DNA from: Laetiporus sulphureus 93-53
Taxonomy: Eukaryota > Basidiomycota > Agaricomycetes > Polyporales > Laetiporaceae
NCBI RefSeq assembly: GCF_001632365.1
Contig: NW_024468595.1
Location: 14,202-74,852, forward strand
Direction: 5' to 3'
Length of the DNA stretch: 60,651 nt
The notes under the pieces are model-generated. The model did not search any database. It was not told the origin of the DNA and saw nothing but the letters and a program-made list of their open reading frames with translations. Every line of letters starts with the position of its first letter. Position 1 is the stretch's first letter. A program made the translations under genes and the position numbers. Positions 33,775 through 45,829 of the stretch are shown one piece after another.

Positions 33775-34580
33775 ATGTCGGGGAAGGGCATCAGCAATGC
33801 AACGCTGGGCTTGCGCTTCATGCAAAATGCTCAGCGGGCTAAGCTCCAGGCACAGGTCGAGGCTGGACAATCCAAAATCAAGGATGATACCAAGTGGGAG
33901 GTGTCACAGGAGACAAAGGAGGCATGGGGCATAGGATCCAGCACACAATCCGAGTGGGTACGCCTCCAGTCACACTACTTTCTATCCGAACGTCTGGTGC
34001 TAGGACGCGTGTCACCCACGAGACCTCCTACGTTCCATTCATGTTTTCCGCGGAAGACGAGGCGGCGTCTTCCTCGCGGTCAGATGCGTCCGCTCTGCGG
34101 GGTCGTAGGCGTTTCGACGAGCGTGGGCAGGAGGTTGTACCAAAAGAGGTGCGCTGTGCCGCAGTTCTCGCGCATTCCTCGACTTATGAGTATATTTAGA
34201 GCGAAGCGGAGGATGAGGATGAAGATGGAGATAGCGTTGATGCTGCAGCGCTGAGGAACCGCCGTCCGGTAGCCATTTCCGGGTTCAAGGTCCCAGTTGC
34301 CGTCGGGAAGAAAGAAGGCAAGAAGGTGAGAACGAAGACGGCGCAAGAACTGATACGCGAAGATGCGATACTGCAATCCCGACCATCATCATCAGCGCCT
34401 GCCATACTGGACGAAGTCAAGCCCCGTGCTTCCGCCGGCTTCGTCAAGCCTGCCGGCATCGACGATCCCAGCTCGATTTCTGCTAGGGCTAAAAAGAGAA
34501 ATAGGGACCAGGATCACCCGAACGTAACACGCTCGGGCTCTCAAAGCTCGAAACGGAAAAAGAAGTCGGAGGCATCATAA
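33775..34580 (+). CDS. MPP6: M-phase phosphoprotein 6 / exosome cofactor MPP6
   Basis: This small basic protein recruits the helicase Mtr4 to the nuclear RNA exosome. Three exons (33775-33953, 34004-34148, 34200-34580) with 50- and 51-nt introns give 234 aa. The hallmark N-terminus is present: GISNATLGLRFMQNAQRAKL right after the start. It is followed by VTHETSYVPFMF, the exosome-docking type segment, and GRRRFDERGQEV. The C-terminal half is Lys/Arg- and Ser-rich, ending in SSKRKKKSEAS, probably disordered with nuclear signals. It is longer than human MPP6 (160 aa), mostly in the tail. The ATG at 33775 is preferred because the conserved block begins within five residues of it. Confidence 0.9.
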
Positions 34581-37500
34581 TGGAGTTGTGTTCCTGATTC
34601 CGTCGATTGAAGCATCTTTCCAATTCATTGACGGATCTTACGACCTGCTGATGCTGGCGTTCAGTTCGGGTAGAGTTGATGTGTTACTCCTCGTACGTCA
34701 TGTGGTAATGAATCTGGTGGACCGAGACCTCACGCCTGATAGCCGTAGTTCATAGTGTCACCTTCTATTGCCGCATTGGCATCTGTGTACCTTCCGCGAC
34801 TATCATATGTTGCCCTGAGCCTCAACGTCTTCCCCGCAGAATCTCATGAGATGTTGGTAATGTTTTCTCTTTTTCTTGTTTTCTTTTCTTCTTTTGGTTT
34901 TTCTCCGAGAAAGTTGAACTGCAGCGCATTGGTGCCGCAGGGGCGAGATAGTTTTCCAGCGCTTGAATCGAAGTTCGCGGACCCTGTCAATCGCACAAGG
35001 ACGTTGGACGACAGCCTGTCCTAGGATGACCACCCCGTTGGCGGCAAAGAAAAAGTTGACGTGAACACTACGATCACGAAGACCTGATTTTTTACTCCGT
35101 CGGATCTTGCATCCAGCAAAATTCCGCTCGCGTGTCACGGGTCTTTGTGAAAGGGGAGTCAAGCTGGAGAAGCTCAACGCTTCTTCTCCGAGTGCACGGA
35201 TCGCTCACCAGAATCAACAGCGCACGATGCGCGGTGCGCGCGCTTCGACTGGGTCATGCATGCACAGGGATCCCAAGAGAACCTTGAACGCACAAAGAAC
35301 GGATGATATCGCAATCGCTGTTCCTCCGCTCCGATTGATTAAAATAATTCTTGATCACCTCTCACAGCTATCTATGAAGTGGCTGCGTCACACGAGGGCT
35401 GAGGAGGACGCAGGACATACAGCCAGCGATTATTTTAACCTTCAAGCTTTATACCGCACACACAGACGGATCCGGATATGGAGCCTTCCGGTGCACGCAC
35501 GTCCACGATGCAATAATGCGTCCAATGCCCATACCTAGCAGCCAATTCAAACACACTCGGACCAAACACGGCGCGCGGTTGTGCAAGTACGGAATGACCT
35601 GGGAACCTACCGCGCGCGCTGCCAAGTCACACGCACCTCCGCGAGTCCGATATGCTATGCACGCATCGGAGAAAGTCCGAGAACGCAGCCCGCTCTGTGC
35701 CCAACGAATCCTCAACGGAGAGCGCCACGTCATACGCGGCAAATGTAAATTGGCACAGGGGCGACTGCTTCATGATCGAAACTACTGCAGCCGTGGCGAA
35801 TGAATTCGCGCTTCGTGTCTTCGTGTCTTCGTGCAGAAGAAGTAATTCCCGAGAAGGCACGTCACTGGGGTAAAGCCTCCGCCCCTCGACGTAGACCCTG
35901 AAGCTGAAGCTGCAGGCCCGAGACGTGCGTCCTGACTCCTGCGCGCTCGAATTTCCGACGTGTTCCCTCCGAGAGGTTGATGTCATTACGGCAGCAAGCC
36001 CTAGGCCTCACCGGTCACCTCTGAGCGAGCAGCAGCCGACATGGGCAAGCACACCGCGTCGCGATGGCACCAGGCGTACGCGGTTCAGACAAGGACAAGC
36101 GGAACTTCCACGGTACATAAAGCGTGAGCGAATCCGGCCCGCTTGGTCTCACGCAGCCGCACGCACGCGCAGCCGTGACCTGCGTGCTACGTGTGTCTAG
36201 CGGCAGAGCGTCTGACAGCCCGGAATGGCAGTGCACGTCAGCGAGAGGAGACGGGGAGGAAATGTGTTCCTGGACAGCACATCGCTTCGATGTGTCACGT
36301 CTGCGTACGTGGCTGGCTGGCTCGCATCGCGCGCGTGAGAAGGGAAATCACTCACCGCTTCTTGCTAGCACTGGCGTCCGTGGAAGTCTGCGTGGTGCGC
36401 GAAGGTGGCAGACGCGTGATCCGTAGGTGGAGGCTTCGAGAAGCTGCTCGCAGAGAGGTATTTTTCCGGGATGGGCGCTGAAAAGCGGTCCGCGGTCGTT
36501 GTTCTGATACGCGGGAGGTATCGCTGTGCACGCATCGTCAAAATGCCCGCTTTCCGACACTTCGCCCAGTCGCTTGCGAAGGACGATGTCATCGGAGACA
36601 ACTGTGTCTGACGCCGTTACTCATGCTGGATGACTGTTCTGGTCCCTGAGGTAGATAGCTCCGTAGCTAGCACGGATTGGAATGATGAACGGTGGCGCTG
36701 GCGTTTTCTCCATAACGTGCTAGCCTGAATCGGCGAAGAAGATCAAAAGGGTCCATAGCAGATGGTAGCCACGGCAGCCGGCGCTGCGTTGGCAGCACCT
36801 GTCAGCGTGCACGTCGGACGTTGTAGTCGTATGACAGAGTTTGCAGAGGGAGTTGAGATGGCGATAGCAATATATCCTCGCCTCGCCCACGCACTAACGA
36901 ACGAACGAACCGCTGACGTCGCCTCGCACGAGGACCTGCGTGCGAAAGCGGAAACGGCTTGTCTGCACGCTACAAGGTTCAATTGAATGCACCGGATCAA
37001 CAGCGTACGGATGGGCTAGAAGAAGGGTGTGCGTCGATGAGGCCAAATGAATGCAAGTTCCTCGTGACTCATCAGGAATATCGCGCCTGGGGCAGCTTAT
37101 GGTAATGGAGGAGATCGTAACGGTACCGAGACCAGAAGGCCGCGGAGCAGGCCAGAATCGCTTGAATGAGAAGATGGGATGTATGTAGATGTTCAGAATA
37201 CCGGAGACTCGCCGAGGTGGACGCGGGACTGCGCGCTACGTCCGAGAGGAGGCCACCGTCGAGGACTGTTCAGAACACGCACGCGGGCCTCTCCTATCAG
37301 GAAGCGTGGAGCAGTTGATCCACGGTAGTCAGCTTCTACCATTACCGCCTTTCTAGACCGACGAAGCGCAAGATTGGGGGTGATCATAGGTGGCTTCGAC
37401 TCACATGGCACGCTCGCTGAGCGGCTCTTTTGTGAGCGAGATGGACACCATCGAGGCACGGAAGCGGTGCCAATGTCGGTTCGAGGCGTGTGCGAGCGTA

Positions 37501-38001
37501 GCGAAAAGGCGAGAAGGAGGCGGGGGAGAATGGAAGTGTCCTGGGACGAGGAGTGCTTGGATCCGCGGGGAGCCGAGGAAAGCACGAGTAAGAAGTAGAG
37601 TAGAATTCCGCCCAAACTCCACGCTGGGCGCAAGTCACTCGAGTGATCCTCAGGGGAGGCGGGCGTGTTGAAGCAAGACTGGCACGCACGGACTGCGATA
37701 AATAACGATCACGTAAAATAGACGAAGGCCGGGCATCAGTGCTGCCATGTTGAGAGGAACTGTCAAATGGAGCAAGGGCCGGCCGGACGTGTGATGGGCG
37801 CCCAGTCATAACGTTGATCAACGACATCGGATGAACGAGGACTAGCTCTGGGAAGCTCTCTCCTGGACAAATTCATCCTCGCTTACTCTTCTACTTCCTC
37901 CACATTCCCCTCCTTTCAGGATCCGCCGCCCATGTCTCCCTCCCTCCGATATAAGCCGCCCCTCCGCGTCCTGCTTTCGCCCTTCGCCACCACCTGTGAC
38001 C
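34581..38001. other. Long gene-poor region upstream of 38002
   Basis: In 3.4 kb I found no reading frame on either strand with a credible start, splice pattern and protein character. I saw no tRNA and no terminal inverted repeats. It is GC-rich with scattered short direct repeats (for example a CTTCGTGT repeat near 35816-35835). It may be extended promoter space for the gene at 38002, or hold noncoding transcripts. Confidence 0.5.
37949..37955 (+). promoter_or_regulatory. TATA box of the 38002 gene
   Basis: ATATAAG lies 47-53 bp upstream of the ATG at 38002, in a pyrimidine-rich stretch typical of fungal core promoters. This suggests a short leader and a regulated promoter. Confidence 0.5.
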
Positions 38002-38876
38002 ATGTCCGCCAAGTTCCATCTCCGCCCCGTCGCTACCCTCTCCGACGGCTCTACCTCCCCCAGCACCTCCACCGCCAGCGAGCGCAGTCCCCGCTTCAAC
38101 CACCGCCCCTCTGCCCAAGCCGCCCCACGCGGCCTCCGCCGCCCTCTGTCTCCGTCCTCCCTCCGAGGTATGTACCAACCACGTCGATGACATAGCGCCC
38201 TCACACGATTCATCCAGACGTCGACCTCTCCTCTACTAATGACGCGAGCACTAGACGATACCCCGCCCCTCCGACCGGCCACGAACTGATGGCTCTCTTC
38301 CCCGCCGCTCCACCGACCAACCACCGCCCTGGCCCGACGAGCGGCTACTTCCTCCAGCAGGAGCGAAACTTCTTCGCCCAGAAGGGCAAGGAGATCGTGC
38401 GCGTCCAGATCGAAGTAGACATGCCCCGAGACGACGGCGACCAAAAGTCAAGAGCGCGCGACCCTGCAGCGCCTCGCCAATGGACTGCGGCTCCTCCCAA
38501 CGGCGTCCCGCCACACGCCACCGCACAGCGCTCTCCCCTGTCACACTCTCCGCCTCCCCAGTTCGCGCCGCCCTCCGCGGGTCGGAGAGGCGTGCCAGTC
38601 GTCCCTGTCTCTGCCCAGCCCGTCTACCCCGGACCACCATCGATGCACGCCGTCCACACGCACCCGGCAGCCCCTTCTCCGGTCGACGTGCCGCATGCCG
38701 GCTATCCGATGCGCCCAGCACAGGAGCCTGCCATGCCTGCTGCTGCACTAGGAAAACAGGTAGAGCTGCACCCGGACGATTATCGGGATGATCCTGACGA
38801 GGCGTGGCGTCGTCCGATGCCACACAACGAGCGACGGCGTGCTGGAAAGCATACGAAGCGTGTGATTGTGAAGTGA
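38002..38876 (+). CDS. Unnamed 274-aa proline-rich protein
   Basis: Two exons (38002-38167 and 38218-38876; 50-nt intron) join in frame. The N-terminus is Ser/Pro/Arg-rich (MSAKFHLRPVATLSDGS). A conserved-looking central motif follows: MALFPAAPPTN, SGYFLQQERNFFAQKGKEIV, then RVQIEVDMPR. The middle is Pro/Ala-rich and probably disordered. The end is charged and looks constrained: LHPDDYRDDPDEAWRRPMPH, then RRRAGKHTKRVIVK. No membrane segment or known domain is visible. From recall, such motifs occur in short unnamed agaricomycete proteins. The large empty flanks and the close TATA box suggest regulated expression, which is inference. The opposite strand is also open here but lacks such motifs. 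Confidence 0.75.
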
Positions 38877-41844
38877 GCCTCCTCCTTGCCGGTGAGAACG
38901 CCTGTTCCCGTCGTGCACGACCCTGATTGACAAGGGCCGTGCTTCAGTGGATCTTGTTACTACCATACCGTACTTCGCATGCGCCGCTGACATGCGCGTT
39001 CGTCGCGAATGTGTTCGCGCTGATGCCGATGTAAATCTGATCCGATGTACGCGCCGCAGCAGATGATAATAATTTCTCGTCTCGCCCCGGCCACCCCTAT
39101 ACAACCGGCCATGTGATATGATACAGTCCGCTCTGATCATGATCGACTCTCGGCCATCAGCAGCCCAAAGATCCTGTCCAATCTCGCCCGATATGCTTCC
39201 GTGTGATTGAACCAGACGCCGACCTAGCACCAATCTGGCCGCGAAGTTCAGAGGACTGCGGCGCGCAGGCGGTCCGTGCAACGTTGCAACTTGTGCACAT
39301 GGAGGGCCGGAGTAGGACGAGCGCCACATTGCATTGAATATTGATCTCTCGCTTCGGGACGATATATCTTCCAGCGCGAGGCGCGAGGCGATCACACCCT
39401 CGGTGTGCTCGACGCGAGGCGCTATCCGGAGTAATCGAGCCTGCAGCTCGGCTCACGAGGCCCTTAATTCTAGCGACGTTGCTTGAGCGTAATGGACTGG
39501 TGACACGCTCTCGTCAGGCGTTTTAGCGCCGCGCAATACAAACGGCGACTTGGGAGCTTGAGCAGGGGCGAGCGTCTTCTGGCCTTGTGGAGGGTGCCGC
39601 TCCCCGGCTTCTGCGTCTTCGTCTTGTGTATGGTTGGATGGAGAGGACGAGTCGGAGGTGTAGCTAAGCCTCGCTGGATCCTCGCGTCGTGACGTCTCCC
39701 CAACCAACCCATCACCACCCGGGCGTGAGAGCGGTCCGTGCGCGGGATAGGTTCTATCTGCATGCGTGATGACAGATCCTGCTGGCCACAAGGCACGGGT
39801 ACGGAAGGCTCTTCTGCAGGCGACGCGAGCCACAAATCACAAAGATCACAAAGGGGCACGGTTGCGCGCGCGCCAAGCGTCCCCATCAATTGCCATTCGC
39901 CAGCGGCGTGGTGACAAGACACATCGTTCGTGCTACTTATGAGATAATTGATATACGTATGCGTGCCTAAGCCCCTGAGCGGAGTAGACTTTTGCCAGCG
40001 TAGAGCCTCAGCCTCAGCCTCAGCCTGAGGCATGTGGCTCCGAGGGTGTGAGACGTGAGACCAAGATGATCCGTGGGGCGATGAGCTGACCTGGGACAGA
40101 AATACTCGCTATTGGACCAATGGTGGCCGAGGATTAATGTTCCGAGGGTGCTGCGTCGAGAATCCCAATATTGCTGTCCAGATTGTCCGCGACCCTATCC
40201 TAATGTTTTGTAAATTAGAGTGTGATGCCCCTTCACAAATTATCTCACCACCCCGCGGACGTTCCCGGGAAAAAGGGATGCACACTCTGCAAATCGACCC
40301 GTCCGTCCCGGAAGAGCACGGACAGGCGGCCATCCGAAACATCGCATCATCTGGCACTCGGAACTCCCGAAAGTCGCCGGAGAAGTAAAGAGTGACTTTG
40401 CATTACATAGCGACCCCCGCGCGGGCATGCGCTTCCATGCTTTAGGGTACCAGCACCAGCACGATACGTAAATGCTGAGCGATCTAGCATGCGAGCCTGC
40501 GCTGCGCCGCGCCTTTGGTATAGATAGCGGGCTCGGCGTGTGTCGGCTCCTGGGATGACTGAATGGGGCTTCTTGTGGTTAGCGTCAGCGGCGTACCAGC
40601 GATCGTCTCGATCGTGAAAGTGGGTGTGTGATGTGATGTGGAACAGAAAGAGAGCCGCGCGGGTCGGGCAGCTTCTGGGCTCAGAAACAGGCGGTCGTGG
40701 CCGTGGGGGGTTGTTCGTACAGCCGGAATGTTGGGTGTTAGCAGCGGACTACCGTTGGCGTAGGAGCGAGGAGCAGCACTGGCCGGGTTACAACTAAGCC
40801 CTCGCCGCGCCGGGAAGACGATCGTGCGGTTTGGGTTGGCGCGTTCTACGTACCAAAACGGACGGAGGAAGTGAGCTTCGCGTTCGGGACGGAACCTATC
40901 AGATACGGACGGAACGGGCTCTGTACATCGTGCAGTCAGTCGCGCGATGCGTTGTTAGTGACGTACTGCATGATGCAACGTCATCGTCATGTCCGTTAAA
41001 TATGCAAGGTGCTTCTGAGATGAGGTGAATGAATGAATGCATCATGCATCATCATCGTTTCACGATCGGAAGGTGCGGAGATGCGATGCGCGCGTCACAG
41101 AAGCAGGCCATTCAGTCTGTCAGTGCGCGGTGTTATATTGCACGTTGTCGGCTGTCGAGGCCGCGTAGCGGGAGCTTGAGCTGTCGTGACGTCGAGGACT
41201 CATTAATCATTTCAAAAGTGATGCGGGGTAGCGTCAAAGTCTGCGTCAGAGGTCATGCGCACGGTGCGAGGCATTCTTTGCTTGATGGCGCAATCTCATT
41301 GGATACAGATGGCCATGAATGAATGAGCAAAGAGAGTCTTGTCAATGTGTTCAGGTCACGGTAGAGAACGGCGCCCGCATGATAGCGCTGCCGCCTTGAA
41401 CGGTCCACGAGGAGTGCTAGTGAGCCGCAGAGCTACCGATATATCTGCGTTGCAGGCGTCGTGACAGTTCGTTCTTGCGATGGGTCGGAGGCGGATGGCG
41501 GCGTCCATCATTTCAGGTTAAGCGCTTGTTAGATCAGCGGCGATCGCCGACAGCATGATCGCACCGCGGTTAACGTTAGAGGTCGACTTGCAGCTGCATC
41601 ACGCAGAAACTCTATATTCCTTACTTTGTATCGCAGGACAACCATCAATCCTTTCACTCAAGCGCATTGAGCTCGTTAGCGTGTGTAAATCATGGTGAGC
41701 GGCTCTCCCCGGAAGGAAGTTCGGTGATGCTGACGGAGGCTAATAATGCAAACCCAATCATCGCACGCCGTATTCGCACTCCATCGCACTCCTACGCGCG
41801 CCTAGTCGAGGTCAACGAAATCCAAGTCGACAACCGACAAGCAG
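38877..41844. other. Gene-poor region between 38002 gene and DCN1
   Basis: About 3 kb without a supportable gene. It contains a short CCTCAG tandem run near 40004-40027 ending in an inverted copy, and GAAT/GCATCAT micro-repeats near 41030-41055. The last few hundred bases presumably hold the DCN1 promoter. Confidence 0.5.
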
Positions 41845-43037
41845 ATGGACGGAAGGATCGAGCAGTTTGTTGCAGTGACAGGCCTCCCGTGAGTTCTCTC
41901 AGTATTTGTTCGAGAAGTTGCGCGCACGTTGTAGCGAGAGGGAGTCTCACGAGCCATCAACATGCAGGCCCCGGGAAGCGAGACGGTATATCGAGAAATA
42001 TAATCGGTTGGAGGTCGCGATCGACGCATACTACAACGATCCGCTCTCCGCACAAACCGTTCCGCGGAACGCCGCCTCTACGAGCAAGCTGGGCCACCTC
42101 TTTGACCAGTACAAAGGTAGGTGGGAGCTGGCGTGTATTCTGCGGGTGCGCGCGCGCGATCTGAGTCGACGGTGACAGATCCGGACGGGGAGGAGATCAC
42201 GGCGGATGGCACGATCCGATTTTGTGCAGATCTCGGAGTGGATCCCGAGGATGTCGTGTTGCTCGCGGTGGCGTACGACCTGAAATCTCCGCGGATGGGA
42301 GAGTGGTCGAGGAAAGGATGGGTCGATGGATGGAAAGCTTTGGGGTGCGTCAATAATCTGCTACGATGCATGAATCGTCTAATGCCGCTCTCATGGCAGG
42401 TGTGACTCCATATCGGCTATGAAGAGCACTCTTCCCCGGCTGCGAGACAAGCTGGGATCCGACCCGGAGTACTTCCGGCGGGTATACAACTTTACGTTTG
42501 ACTTTTCTAGGCCGGCGGGGCAACGGAGTCTTGGTGAGTCCGCAATGGGCTGTATCTCCGCGACGTCGATTCATTCGCACATAGGATTGGACATGGCAGA
42601 GGCATTCTGGGCTCTTTTGATACCCCATGGCCTACGAGGCGGCGCGCTGTCACACCTCCGCTCGGGCGATGGAGAGGAGGAAGGTGCGCAGACAGCGGAG
42701 GAAGAGGGCTGGAAGGAGGAGTACACGCAGTGGTGGTTCGACTTCCTCAACGAGAAGGGAGGGAGAGGTGTCAGCAAAGACACATGGCAAATGGTGCGTC
42801 ACGGCATGTCTTCACGCTGCGGAAAATTTCCTGATACGCAGAGCTTGGCCGGCTTAGTTTCTCGATTTTGTGCGCACGATCGACGGGAAATTCGAAAAGT
42901 ACGATACGGAGGGTACGTGTACGTTGCATGGACACTGTGGCTGGGTTCTGACTGCGATTCTCCCAGCTGCGTGGCCATCGACACTTGATGACTTTGTCGG
43001 ATACGCGAAGAAACGATTAGCTTCCGGCGCTGCTTGA
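41845..43037 (+). CDS. DCN1: DCN1-like cullin neddylation protein
   Basis: This is a scaffold-type E3 cofactor that helps transfer NEDD8/Rub1 to cullins. Seven exons (41845-41888, 41968-42116, 42179-42344, 42400-42533, 42585-42793, 42858-42912, 42967-43037) close in frame to 275 aa, the typical length. The N-terminal UBA-like helix set is MDGRIEQFVAVTGLPPREAR, then YIEKYNRLEVAIDAYYND. The C-terminal cullin-binding (PONY) domain includes LLAVAYDLKSPRMGEWSRKG, FDFSRPAGQRSLGLDMAEAF, WALLIPHG, WWFDFLNEKGGRGVSKDTWQ and KFEKYDTEGAWPSTLDDFVG. ATG 41845 begins the family's conserved first helix. Confidence 0.94.
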
Positions 43038-43325
43038 GCGCATTCTCGTCTCTGTTCGGCTCGTTCATCCTGCTACTCTACGACTGCATGGGCACAATTT
43101 GTACGATAGAAGAGCGCGTGTAGCAAATATCTCAGCTATGGCGTTCAATTTCTACTACATGGATGTTGACTTTTCGCAAGACTGAGTCCGGTGCAGATGC
43201 ATCCATGTTTTTGTGTCGAGGCATTTTACGCGCATACGACCGAATAATGGCGCAGAAGCACCGAAGCGGTACGATCGTTCGAACATGCTGTAGCGATTTC
43301 GAGTACGACTGCACTTTAGACACTG

Positions 43326-43714
43326 TCATAACGTTATCTGAACAGACGATAGCGTCGGAAGGAATGGAGACTCCTTCAATACAGACAGCTTGCGTGGTCC
43401 TTGGTACACGGTAGTGGCAGCCATCAGTTTCGCAGCCTCCCTGTCGAATATGTAACGTATTCACATGAGCAAACTCTCCGACAGAAGCCATACAAACGCT
43501 GTATTCACCTGTGGGCGATCCGGACAACTGTCTCTGATCCTTCTTCAGAAACCCATAGCACGTCGACGTATGTATTGGCAGAGACTAGGCCAAACGACTG
43601 GTCGAGAGCGTCTTGGAGCGACTTTCGCAATAATAGTGCGTCCGTGCAAGGTGGGGATACGGAGAATTTGATGTAATGGTATGAGAGCGGCGAGGTCACG
43701 GTCCAGGTGGGCAT
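43326..43714 (-). CDS. RPP14: Small RNase P/MRP subunit, RPP14-like
   Basis: Two exons (43509-43714 and 43326-43440; 68-nt intron) give 106 aa. It starts MPTWTVTSPLSYHYIKFSV, compatible with the YHY motif of human RPP14. A helix LLLRKSLQDALDQSFGLV follows. VLWVSEEGSETVVRIAH leads across the splice into REAAKLMAATTVYQG, and the end is LSVLKESPFLPTL, matching the family's terminal strand. POP5 is the related alternative, but its usual N-terminal FKxRxLL motif is absent. The likely role is a protein subunit of the ribozyme that trims tRNA 5' ends. It is convergent with DCN1 and 210 bp divergent from the DHHC gene. Identity is by pattern recognition and moderately sure. Confidence 0.7.
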
Positions 43715-43924
43715 GAGCACACGAATTACTAGCGTCCAGTTTTCAGCTTTTCCTTGCTCGCAGTGGATGCGAGAGAAGCGGTATTTAAAGACTCACTCAC
43801 GTGATGGTGTGGCTGGAATCATGCTGTGGCGCGAGGTGCGTCGCTCGCTGACTTCACCTCGTCCTACCTCGGAATTCCACTGCTTTCACAATTGATACCC
43901 GCTCGCTTGTATACCTGTCATCTT

Positions 43925-45829
43925 ATGGACAAACATGAAGACTCAGGGAACGATAAAGAGCACAAGTGCTGTGGCGTCATGGAGGAAGCTGTCGCACATT
44001 CGAGAGCAAAGAGAGAGAAGAGACGGCAGAAGCCTATGCCATGGATCGTCCTCAAGCTCGCCATCGTGATAACCTTGGGCATCATTGCATACGCGTTCTA
44101 TGTGTACATCGGAAGACTGTGCGTGCCGATGATTAAGCGACACAAGCATATGTTGGGTGGAAGGGGCATGGGAGGTACGTCGTTCATTCGACGATGGCGA
44201 TTACGTTTTGATTGGGAACGGGGTTGATCTTCAGTCGCCTTCCTCGTTGTGTTCTGCGTGCTGGGTCTTATGATGCTGTGGTCGTATATGAAGGCATGCT
44301 GCGCATCCTGCCGAGGAGAAGGCTTACTGACGTTGTGATTCAAGGTCGTGCTGACTTCGCCTGGCTTGGCTAAGCAAGTGAGTTTTTGAATCATCGGTTA
44401 GTGTGAGGGTGACCAGTGAATGTGTTGCAGTATGTGCAACCGTCGCCACGACCGGTATTTGACAACGCTGTGCCGACTTGGTGGGATTCCACAAGAGACC
44501 TTATGGGCGCCTCTTACCAATATGTTCCACCCCAGCAAACACAAATGAATGGGACACAATACGATTCCAATTATAGCAATGCAGATGCATCTGCCAGTGC
44601 ACCAGCTGATGGTTCGTCAGACAAAAGAATTTAGCGGAATCTGCAACTCAAGGATCGTCTATCATAGGTGAAGTGAACGCTGGAATGACAGATGCGATAC
44701 CCGCTGCCGCTGGAGCCCATGTCGAAAACGCAAAGGGTATCGTTCAAGCAGAGACAAACAAAGTTTCAAGTCAAGCATTGCCCATGATGTTCACGAGAAG
44801 GCCATCTCAGGACCCCGTGCTTCTTCCGGAATATAGGTACTGTTATAAAGAGGGCTTTGTAAAGCCTCCGCGAGCGCATCATTGTCGTGCATGTGGAACC
44901 GTATGAGAATCATCTCGCGCTTACGAATCGTATCCATCTGACCGCATTCTCAGTGCGTCCTCAGATATGATCACCACTGTCCATGTGAGTGGCTTCTCGA
45001 TGTTCGTGAGATTGCATCGTGTGACGAGGTGGTCGTTAAGGGATTGGTCAGTGTGTGGGTGCCCGCAACCATAGAGTGAGTCATTCTAAATCCGTGCAAC
45101 CTAGTGCTGCTCATCACCGCTCAACACAGTTTTTCGTGATCTTCATAGAATGGGGTCTACTATTCTGCCTGTGGACGTTCTCTACAACTATGGCAGAGGT
45201 TATCAGGTCTGGTACACGATTTAGTACCGTGGATCCTCAGATAATCGTCATTATCGCGCTGTACGTGTGCCGATCTCCCGATTTTGTGAAAGTCAGCTCA
45301 TTGTGTTGAGCAGGTCAGCACTCTTTGCTTTCTTCACGAGTGCACTGTTGGGATCGCACGCCATCTTGATCTTGCGCAACTTGACTACCGTTGAGTCGCT
45401 CAGCATGCAACGGATGAAGGAACAGGAGGACAGGGTTCTGGCACGCTTGTATGCCTGGCACCAATTCGGGTGAGATCGTCGTTTTCTCTGCAGGTTTTAC
45501 ACATGATGCTAACGGCCTTCTCAGAGCGAAGAGACGCCAGAGAAAACAGTGGGATCAGGAGTGGGGCGAAATTGGCACTGAAGGGAACCTGTGGTGGCTC
45601 GGTAGCTACCGGAAGAACTGGGAGTCAGTAATGGGACATCACGTCTGGGAATGGTTCCGTAAGTTCCTCCTTGCGATGCCGGGTTTTCCTGTCCCGCTCA
45701 CTTTCCGCATTGTTGGTAGTGCCGATTGGACGGAGCCCTCAGGATGGCTTGACGTATCCGACGAATCCGCGATTCGATGCTGAAGGGCGCTGGAGGCCAC
45801 GTAGCGAGTGGCCACGCGAGTTGCAGTAG
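43925..45829 (+). CDS. DHHC-type protein S-palmitoyltransferase
   Basis: This membrane enzyme attaches palmitate to cysteines of target proteins. Eleven exons (43925-44174, 44235-44293, 44345-44377, 44431-44611, 44668-44900, 44954-44984, 45041-45075, 45130-45260, 45314-45469, 45525-45658, 45720-45829) close in frame to 450 aa. The N-terminus is cytosolic, Lys-rich, with HKCCG. Two membrane segments are ILKLAIVITLGIIAYAFYVY-like and VAFLVVFCVLGLMMLW. The cysteine-rich domain has YCYKEGFVKPPRAHHCRACG, then RYDHHCPWIGQCVGARNHR, with the catalytic DHHC intact. Two further membrane segments follow (FFVIFIEWGLLFCLWTF; SALFAFFTSALLGSHAIL). The cytosolic tail ends in NPRFDAEGRWRPRSEWPREL. Intron 44294-44344 begins with GC. 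The donor substrate protein is unknown. Confidence 0.92.

Noticed and set aside
37842..38444. Minus-strand 200-residue open frame overlapping the 38002 gene
   Set aside because: Its composition is Arg/Gly/Glu-rich from GC-rich reverse codons. The plus strand has a TATA box, a consensus intron and motif blocks.
40004..40030. CCTCAG tandem run as a microsatellite or repeat element
   Set aside because: Only about four short units; too small to name as a repeat feature.
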